From: GCA-002727735 sp036159515
GTDB taxonomy: Bacteria; Bacteroidota; Bacteroidia; Flavobacteriales_D; Parvicellaceae
DNA length: 6,653 nt
Assembly (NCBI GenBank): GCA_036159515.1
Contig: JAYYEV010000101.1
Location: forward strand, 1-6,653
Direction: 5' to 3'
Shown: in pieces, positions 1 through 4,223 of the stretch
Numbering within the stretch: the first letter of the stretch is position 1
How the letters are laid out: every line of letters starts with the position of its first letter
The notes under the pieces: generated by a model
Told to the model about the DNA's origin: nothing
Database searches by the model: none
The model's input: the letters and a program-made list of their open reading frames with translations, nothing else
Program-made: the position numbers and the translations under genes

Positions 1-105
1 GGTGTTTTGCAACCACCCGCTTTAATTAGTGTTAGACCCTATATATGGTTAATTGGGATTCTAAATAATCGGTGGCAATCTTGGTTAATTACTGGCATTA
101 TTTGA
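1..105 (+). CDS. Possible 3' end of an upstream gene (hydrophobic C-terminal tail)
   Basis: Frame 1 is open from the left edge to a TGA at 103-105, giving a 34-residue tail. It is rich in Ile, Leu and Trp, and the tripeptide Trp-Leu-Ile occurs twice, matching a 9-base direct repeat TGGTTAATT at 46-54 and 82-90. The other two plus frames are closed early by stops. The stop lies 22 bases before the next gene, which fits the tight spacing of the rest of the window. The tail could be the end of a small membrane or structural protein, but I recognise no family. An open frame this short arises by chance fairly often, so this is a weak call. Confidence 0.3.
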   Translation, partial: GVLQPPALISVRPYIWLIGILNNRWQSWLITGII

Positions 106-116
106 TGTAAAGCACT

Positions 117-120
117 AGGA
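117..120 (+). promoter_or_regulatory. Ribosome binding site that sets the start of the ParB-like gene
   Basis: AGGA at 117-120 sits only one base before the ATG at 122 but seven bases before the ATG at 128. The second spacing is normal for translation initiation, so the start at 128 is preferred. A third in-frame ATG at 140 is also possible. Confidence 0.6.
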
Positions 121-127
121 TATGGCT

Positions 128-727
128 ATGGAAAAGACAATGAACAGCAAATATAGCGTAACTATGGCTCAAAAAATTGAGCTTTGGAATTTAGAACGTT
201 TAATACCTTATGAAAAAAATGCTCGAGAACATAGTGTTGAGCAAGTAGCTCAAATAGCAGCAAGTATTGTTGAGTTTGGTTTTTTAAATCCTATTTTGGT
301 TGATAGCAATGACGGAATCGTTGCTGGTCATGGTCGATTGTCCGCAGCAAAAGAATTAGCTTTAGACGTTGTGCCTGTTGTCGTTTTAGACCATTTAACA
401 GAAAATCAAAAAAAGGCATATGTTTTGGTTGATAATAAATTGGCTGAAAATGCTACTTGGAACGAAGATTTATTAGCGGAAGAAATAATCAAATTAAATT
501 TACAAGATTTCGATTTAAATATTTTGGGTTGGAGTGACGAAGAACTTGAAGCTTTGCAGCAAGATGGTTGGGCTAGTGATATTGATGATCCAGAAGCTGA
601 TGGTGAACATATGGACGCAATAAAGGCCAGAATTGTTGTTGAGTTAGATGCTGAAAATAAAGATAAAGTTGTTGATGCTATAAATGATTATTGTGAAAGC
701 AACGAAGTAGCAATAGAAATAAAATGA
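128..727 (+). CDS. Stand-alone ParB/Srx-fold protein, probable partner of the DNA-modification enzyme
   Basis: The first ~95 residues form a ParB/Srx-type domain: the stretch LERLIPYEKNAREHS at 22-36, a helix with IAASIVEFG, then PILVD and the box-II motif GHGR at 67-70, followed by a conserved helix and a VVVLDHL strand. Residues ~92-147 (DNKLAENATW and an acidic helix) match the linker that, in many phage and prophage proteins, joins this domain to a C-terminal DNA methyltransferase. No methyltransferase follows here. The protein ends instead with an acidic linker (150-162) and a short segment of probable beta-alpha-beta pattern. ParB-fold proteins bind DNA and, in some families, hydrolyse nucleotides or nick DNA. 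The gene overlaps dpdA by four bases (ATGA), so translation is likely coupled. By analogy with bacterial DpdB, a ParB-related ATPase working with DpdA, it may load or target the transglycosylase. The domain call is firm; the role is inferred. Confidence 0.85.
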   Translation: MEKTMNSKYSVTMAQKIELWNLERLIPYEKNAREHSVEQVAQIAASIVEFGFLNPILVDSNDGIVAGHGRLSAAKELALDVVPVVVLDHLTENQKKAYVLVDNKLAENATWNEDLLAEEIIKLNLQDFDLNILGWSDEELEALQQDGWASDIDDPEADGEHMDAIKARIVVELDAENKDKVVDAINDYCESNEVAIEIK

Positions 728-1566
728 CAACTAAATTAAATATTTTAATTGCCTATCCCTATTGTAACGAACCAGTTATGGAATTATTAAAAAAATTTCC
801 AAAAAGTGATTTACGGTTTGTTTTAGATAGTGGTGCATTTACAGCATGGAAAAGTGGCAACCCTATTGAGCTAGATGATTATTGTACTTTTTTAGAAAAA
901 TTGCCAATAAAGCCTTGGCGTTATTTTACGCTTGATGTTATTGGCGATCCTGATAAAACAGCAGTTAATTTTGAAAAAATGCTTGAAAGAGGTTTTAATC
1001 CTATTCCTATTTATCAGCCCGGCGAAGATGTAAAAGCTTTTGATTATTTTTATAGCAAAAGTGATGTTGTTGCTATTGGTGGAATTAATGGGTTTAGGGG
1101 TAAAAAAAGGAAAGGTTATATTCATGGAGCAATGAAAGTAGCAAACGGAAGGAAAGTTCATTTACTAGGGTTCACAAATATGGACTATATAAAACTTTAT
1201 AAACCTTATATGTGTGATTCAAGTACTTGGGAAAATGGTGCAAGATATGGCTACTTAATGATGTATATGGGAAGAGGTCAATTTGAAAAAATACAAAAGC
1301 AACTTTTCAAAACTAAAGTAGGCAATAAAAAAATATTATCAAGAATTAAACATTTTGGAATTGATCCTTATTTAATGGCTAAAACTGAATCTTGGCATGG
1401 AGGGGTTTCAAGAATAAGAACATTATCAGCAAGAAGTGGTGTTGCTTTATCAGTTGATGTAGAAAAATACTTAAACACAAAATTATTCTTAGCATTAATA
1501 ACAGATATGGCTTTTGAGCTTTTATCTAAAAGCTTTAATTATCTTTACAGAGGAGGAGAATCATGA
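724..1566 (+). CDS. dpdA: DpdA-like DNA guanine transglycosylase (7-deazaguanine insertion into DNA)
   Basis: The 280-residue protein looks like the phage branch of the tRNA-guanine transglycosylase (TGT) superfamily. Enzymes of this group swap guanine in DNA for a 7-deazaguanine base. Visible motifs are FVLDSGAF at 32-39 (Asp35 corresponds to the DSGGFQ aspartate of TGT), YFTLDVIGDP at 67-76, AIGGI at 117-121, LLGFTN at 147-152 and CDSSTW at 164-169, whose Asp165 is the probable nucleophile. The CxCxxC...H zinc site of tRNA TGTs is absent, as expected for DNA-acting members. The last ~75 residues are basic and helical and may contact DNA. The gene starts in the ATGA overlap with the ParB-like gene and ends in an ATGA overlap with folE. 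Those synthesis neighbours strongly support the assignment. The exact DpdA subfamily cannot be told by eye. Confidence 0.82.
   Translation: MTTKLNILIAYPYCNEPVMELLKKFPKSDLRFVLDSGAFTAWKSGNPIELDDYCTFLEKLPIKPWRYFTLDVIGDPDKTAVNFEKMLERGFNPIPIYQPGEDVKAFDYFYSKSDVVAIGGINGFRGKKRKGYIHGAMKVANGRKVHLLGFTNMDYIKLYKPYMCDSSTWENGARYGYLMMYMGRGQFEKIQKQLFKTKVGNKKILSRIKHFGIDPYLMAKTESWHGGVSRIRTLSARSGVALSVDVEKYLNTKLFLALITDMAFELLSKSFNYLYRGGES
1517..1534 (+). other. AT-rich inverted repeat at the end of dpdA
   Basis: AGCTTTTA (1517-1524) and TAAAAGCT (1527-1534) form a perfect 8-base inverted repeat with a 2-base centre, about 17 bases before the folE ribosome binding site. It lies inside the dpdA coding region and is not followed by a T-run, so it is not a standard terminator. 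It could influence folE translation or RNA processing, or be chance in AT-rich sequence. Confidence 0.3.
1551..1557 (+). promoter_or_regulatory. Strong ribosome binding site for folE
   Basis: AGGAGGA at 1551-1557 is a near-perfect anti-16S match five bases before the folE ATG at 1563, embedded in the last codons of dpdA. It is one of the strongest such sites in the window and suggests that FolE, the pathway's entry enzyme, is made efficiently regardless of coupling to dpdA. Confidence 0.8.
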
Positions 1567-2243
1567 AAGAGCCTATTTCAACAACTATTAAAAAAAGGAT
1601 TGAATTAGAAAAGGCAAATTATTTTGCTAACGATAATATTGCTGATTTTATACACGAAGGCGAAATTGAAATTTTAAAAGAAGAAATTACTGAAAAAATA
1701 CAAAGTTTATTGGAAAGCCTAATTATTGACACAAAATATGACCATAACACAATAGAGACTGCTCAAAGAGTAGCAAAAATGTATTTAAATGAAGTTTTTA
1801 AAGGACGTTATCATAAACAGCCAAAGGTTACAGATTTTCCTAACGCTAAAAATTTAGATCAAATATATACAGTTGGAGCTATCAGTGTAAGAAGTGCTTG
1901 CTCACATCATTTAGTACCAATTATTGGCAAATGCTGGATTGGTGTAATACCTAGTGATCGTGTTATTGGTTTAAGTAAATTTAATAGAATTGTAGATTGG
2001 GTAATGTCAAGACCACAGATACAAGAAGAAGCAGCAATACAATTAGCAGATACGATTGAAAAATTAATTAAACCAAAAGGTTTAGCAGTAATTATTAAGG
2101 CTAAGCATCAATGTATGACTTGGCGGGGGGTAAAAGATAATGATACTGAAATGGTCACAAGTGTTATGAGAGGTATTTTTAGGGAGACTGCCGAAGCTCG
2201 TAGCGAGCTTATGGATTTATTTAAGGGACAGGGGTATAAATAA
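1563..2243 (+). CDS. folE: GTP cyclohydrolase I (FolE), first step of 7-deazaguanine synthesis
   Basis: FolE converts GTP to 7,8-dihydroneopterin triphosphate in the cytoplasm; this feeds folate synthesis in cells and 7-deazaguanine synthesis in queuosine-type pathways. The T-fold domain is clear from about residue 63: the AQRVAKMYLNEVF helix, SACSHHLVPI at 111-120 and IGLSKFNRIVDWVMSRPQ at 135-152. KHQCMTWRGV follows at 181-190. Cys113, His116 and Cys184 match the zinc ligands of E. coli FolE (Cys110, His113, Cys181), and His115 and His182 match its catalytic histidines (His112 and His179). At 226 residues it has the normal bacterial length, so it should be active. It overlaps dpdA by four bases and queD by one (TAATG). 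Its place next to queD, queE and dpdA points to DNA modification rather than folate supply. Confidence 0.95.
   Translation: MKEPISTTIKKRIELEKANYFANDNIADFIHEGEIEILKEEITEKIQSLLESLIIDTKYDHNTIETAQRVAKMYLNEVFKGRYHKQPKVTDFPNAKNLDQIYTVGAISVRSACSHHLVPIIGKCWIGVIPSDRVIGLSKFNRIVDWVMSRPQIQEEAAIQLADTIEKLIKPKGLAVIIKAKHQCMTWRGVKDNDTEMVTSVMRGIFRETAEARSELMDLFKGQGYK
2194..2210 (+). other. GC-rich inverted repeat near the folE 3' end
   Basis: AAGCTCG (2194-2200) and CGAGCTT (2204-2210) form a perfect 7-base stem with a TAG loop, 33 bases before the queD start. It is more GC-rich than its surroundings, but it encodes a region of FolE that is usually conserved and has no T-run after it. It may form a small RNA hairpin or be a coincidence of codons. 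Confidence 0.25.
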
Positions 2244-2695
2244 TGAATAAATTTAAATCTACAAAAACATATAAATCAAATAAAGTTTTTAGTTGTTGTT
2301 TTAGACAATTTAAAGCAACCTCTCATTGTCGATTTTTACATGGTTATTCTTTAGAAATAAATTTAGAATTTGAAGCTAAAGAGTTAGACGAGCGTAATTG
2401 GGTTGTTGATTTTGGTGGTTTAAAAGATGTAGAAAAACAATTTACAAAAACATTCGATCATAAAACATTAATAGATAACAACGACCCACATATAGCATGG
2501 TTTAAGATGGGTGAAAATTTAGGTATATTGCAACTAGTAATTTTAGAAGACGGAGTAGGTTGCGAAATGTTTGCTTTAAAAATACATAAACTAGCCAAAG
2601 ATTGGCTTAATAATAGTGAGTTCGCAAACAGGTGTGAAATTACTAAAGTAGAAGTAAAAGAACACGATACAAAGTCTGCTATTTATTTACCATGA
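2243..2695 (+). CDS. queD: QueD-like 6-carboxytetrahydropterin synthase with altered zinc site
   Basis: QueD turns dihydroneopterin triphosphate into 6-carboxy-5,6,7,8-tetrahydropterin. The 150-residue length and T-fold pattern fit the 6-pyruvoyl-tetrahydropterin synthase/QueD family. Conserved elements are HCRFLHGYS at 28-36 (family C-x3-HGH), WVVDFGGLK at 53-61, FDHKTL at 71-76, GCE at 106-108 and VKEHDTKSAIY at 138-148. Catalytic Cys29, Asp72-His73 and Glu140 appear to be kept. The odd feature is the metal site: the usual AAH is CCF (18-20) and the usual HGH is HGY (33-35), so two of three zinc histidines are missing. Neighbouring Cys18, Cys19 or His28 may substitute, or the enzyme may have shifted chemistry. 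It starts in a TAATG junction with folE and ends in an ATGA overlap with the phosphoribosyltransferase. The family is secure; the exact reaction is not. Confidence 0.82.
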   Translation: MNKFKSTKTYKSNKVFSCCFRQFKATSHCRFLHGYSLEINLEFEAKELDERNWVVDFGGLKDVEKQFTKTFDHKTLIDNNDPHIAWFKMGENLGILQLVILEDGVGCEMFALKIHKLAKDWLNNSEFANRCEITKVEVKEHDTKSAIYLP

Positions 2696-3075
2696 TTAAT
2701 TTAAGTTGGAAGTCTTTTGACAGCGCAGTTAAATTAGCTGTCACCAAATATAAAGATCAAAAGTTTGCTGGTGTATATGGTATTCCAAGAGGTGGGTTAT
2801 GTTTAGCAGTAGCTATTAGTCACCATCTAAAAATTCCATTATTAGATTTACCACAAGACAATTCATTAATCGTGGATGATATATACGATTCGGGTAAAAC
2901 CTTAGAAAAATACAAAAATTATAAAAATGCCAGTTATTTTGTTTTAATATCTAAGCAAGACCCTACATATTTTTCTAGTTTTATAACTACAAAATCAAAT
3001 GAGTGGGTTATTTTTCCTTGGGAAAATGTTGAGAACGCAAAAACTGATAAGGAGGAATATTATGCTAAAAATTAA
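2692..3075 (+). CDS. Small purine-type phosphoribosyltransferase
   Basis: This 127-residue type I phosphoribosyltransferase carries the PRPP-binding loop at 58-71 (core VDDIYDSGKT at 61-70). It also has an IPRGG element at 31-35 that would form the pyrophosphate-contact loop. Near the end, WVIFPWE at 105-111 resembles the base-binding segment of xanthine/guanine phosphoribosyltransferases (E. coli Gpt has a similar Trp-containing segment), which suggests a purine substrate. It is shorter than usual Gpt/Hpt enzymes, with a small hood. The gene sits between queD and queE, overlapping queD by four bases and queE by 14, with no ribosome binding site of its own, so it is probably translationally coupled. 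A fitting role is salvage of the guanine released by DpdA into GMP, which can return to GTP for FolE. Acting on a 7-deazaguanine base is an alternative. The substrate is inferred. Confidence 0.85.
   Translation: MINLSWKSFDSAVKLAVTKYKDQKFAGVYGIPRGGLCLAVAISHHLKIPLLDLPQDNSLIVDDIYDSGKTLEKYKNYKNASYFVLISKQDPTYFSSFITTKSNEWVIFPWENVENAKTDKEEYYAKN
3049..3055 (+). promoter_or_regulatory. Ribosome binding site that sets the queE start
   Basis: AAGGAGG at 3049-3055 lies six bases before the ATG at 3062, whose product begins MLKINEIFDTIQGE, the normal QueE N-terminus. The longer in-frame start at 2999 lacks such a site and would add 21 unrelated residues, so 3062 is chosen. Confidence 0.88.
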
Positions 3076-3718
3076 TGAAATTTTTGACACTATACAAGGT
3101 GAAGCACATTATACAGGTACACCATCAACTTTTATAAGATTACAAGGTTGTCCAGTTGGTTGTGATTGGTGTGATACAAAACATACATGGGGAACAGGTA
3201 CAGATAAATTAAAAATTGAAATTGATGAAATGCTACACAAAAAAAAGGACTCACCAAAGTGGTCAAATTTAAGTGAACGTGAAATTTTAAATATTGTTAA
3301 AAAATTAAAGCCTAGACATTTCGTAATAACAGGAGGTGAACCTTGTAGTCAAGATATATTTGAATTAACAAGATTGTTAGCAACAATTGGATCAGTACAA
3401 GTAGAAACAAGTGGTACTCATACAATTAATGTTTATCATAAGACTTGGGTTACTGTTAGTCCAAAAATTAATATGAAAGGGGGTTTAGTTTTACTTAATT
3501 CAGCTTTAATTCGTGCAAATGAGCTTAAAATGCCGATAAATGGCCTTAAAGACGTTAAAAATCTACAAAAATTAGTTAAAAATGTTAATTATGGTCAATT
3601 AGTTTGGCTACAACCAATAAGTCAAATACAAGAAAATACTGATTTATGTGTAAAAACAGCAATGGAAAATAATTGGAGGGTAAGTATCCAGACTCATAAG
3701 TATATGGGGGTAAGATAA
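3062..3718 (+). CDS. queE: 7-carboxy-7-deazaguanine synthase (QueE), radical SAM enzyme
   Basis: QueE uses S-adenosylmethionine, a [4Fe-4S] cluster and magnesium to contract 6-carboxytetrahydropterin into 7-carboxy-7-deazaguanine (CDG). The 218-residue protein opens with the family's substrate-binding signature (FDTIQGEAHYTG, 8-19). It carries the radical-SAM cluster motif Cys30-x3-Cys34-x2-Cys37 within GCPVGCDWCDTKHTW. The SAM-binding GGEP follows at 91-94, then VETSGT at 114-119, VSPKI at 132-136, WLQPIS at 182-187 and the characteristic C-terminal SIQTHKYMGVR. All key residues are present and the length is normal. The first 14 bases overlap the end of the phosphoribosyltransferase gene. 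With folE and queD it completes GTP-to-CDG synthesis. No queC follows, so the cassette itself stops at CDG. The next gene, four bases away, is a packaging gene. Confidence 0.95.
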   Translation: MLKINEIFDTIQGEAHYTGTPSTFIRLQGCPVGCDWCDTKHTWGTGTDKLKIEIDEMLHKKKDSPKWSNLSEREILNIVKKLKPRHFVITGGEPCSQDIFELTRLLATIGSVQVETSGTHTINVYHKTWVTVSPKINMKGGLVLLNSALIRANELKMPINGLKDVKNLQKLVKNVNYGQLVWLQPISQIQENTDLCVKTAMENNWRVSIQTHKYMGVR

Positions 3719-3722
3719 ATCT

Positions 3723-4223
3723 ATGGACGCAAAGGCTTACGCAATACACAGAAAGGTAAGCGGTGCAATGGTTACTAAGTATCTACAGCAAGGAATGATT
3801 CCTAGTGCTAAACAAATTGGTCGTAAATGGTATATTGATCCGGAAAAAGCGGATCAGGAATTAGATTTAGCATTAGGTCGTACAAATCAAATAACAACAA
3901 AAATAAAACCTAAAGAATATATAGATCAAAGCCAAAAAAGTCCAATGCCAAATTTAGCAGCAAATAGAGCTATAAAAGAGATGTATGCAGCGAGATTACA
4001 AAAATTAGAATTTGAGGAACGGTCTAAGAAGTTAGTACCATTTGATGAGTTAAAACTAGAATTATCTAAATTACATTTACAAGTTAGAGATAATTTAAGA
4101 ACAATACCTGATAGAATTTCACCAATAGTAGCTGCCGAAGATGATCCCGCAAAAATACATAACATTATTACTAACGAAATTCGTGAATGCTTGGAGGGGT
4201 TAAAAACAATTGACATTAGTTAA
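3723..4223 (+). CDS. Nu1-like small terminase subunit (DNA packaging)
   Basis: The 166-residue protein has the layout of lambda Nu1-type small terminases. An N-terminal winged helix-turn-helix resembling excisionase/MerR folds spans residues ~1-45 (AYAIHRKVSGAMVTKYLQQG, then IGRKWYIDPEKAD). A polar linker follows, then a long helical region (~80-160) with the family's pattern KLEFEERSKKLVPFDEL, LHLQVRDNLRTIPDRISPIVA and IITNEIRECLEGL. Small terminases bind packaging sites on concatemeric DNA, oligomerise and regulate the large subunit. The start ATG follows the queE stop by four bases, preceded by a G-rich stretch (3706-3710) that may serve as a weak ribosome binding site. Its C-terminal codons overlap the large terminase start by 14 bases, the usual small-large terminase pairing. 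The family call rests on layout and neighbour rather than close identity. Confidence 0.82.
   Translation: MDAKAYAIHRKVSGAMVTKYLQQGMIPSAKQIGRKWYIDPEKADQELDLALGRTNQITTKIKPKEYIDQSQKSPMPNLAANRAIKEMYAARLQKLEFEERSKKLVPFDELKLELSKLHLQVRDNLRTIPDRISPIVAAEDDPAKIHNIITNEIRECLEGLKTIDIS
4193..4199 (+). promoter_or_regulatory. Ribosome binding site supporting the TTG start of the large terminase
   Basis: GGAGGGG at 4193-4199 lies 10 bases before TTG at 4210, inside the last codons of the small terminase. The first in-frame ATG is far downstream, after the conserved GpA N-terminal segment, so initiation at this TTG is the best explanation. Confidence 0.65.

Noticed and set aside
81..109. Possible promoter before the ParB-like gene (TTGGTT, then GATGTA after 17 bases; alternative CATTAT)
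   Set aside because: Neither hexamer pair is close to consensus; the cassette's promoter probably lies upstream of the window.
122..127. Two-codon longer start for the ParB-like gene
   Set aside because: The AGGA is only one base from this ATG; spacing to the ATG at 128 is normal.
892..1161. Minus-strand open frame of 89 codons within dpdA
   Set aside because: It is antisense to a well-supported gene, has no family resemblance, and its composition reflects the AT-rich complementary strand.
2999..3061. Longer start for queE giving 21 extra N-terminal residues
   Set aside because: No ribosome binding site precedes it, it lies within the phosphoribosyltransferase gene, and the ATG at 3062 has a strong site and the family's normal N-terminus.
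3084..3112. TTGACA with a 17-base spacer and CATTAT, resembling a sigma-70 promoter inside queE
   Set aside because: The bases encode the conserved FDTIQGEAHYTG segment of QueE and the -10 has only four of six matches, so chance is the simpler explanation.
1563..3718. Host queuosine tRNA or folate operon
   Set aside because: QueF, QueA, QueG and tRNA TGT are absent, and the genes are joined without a gap to a DNA-type transglycosylase and phage terminases, so phage DNA modification fits better.
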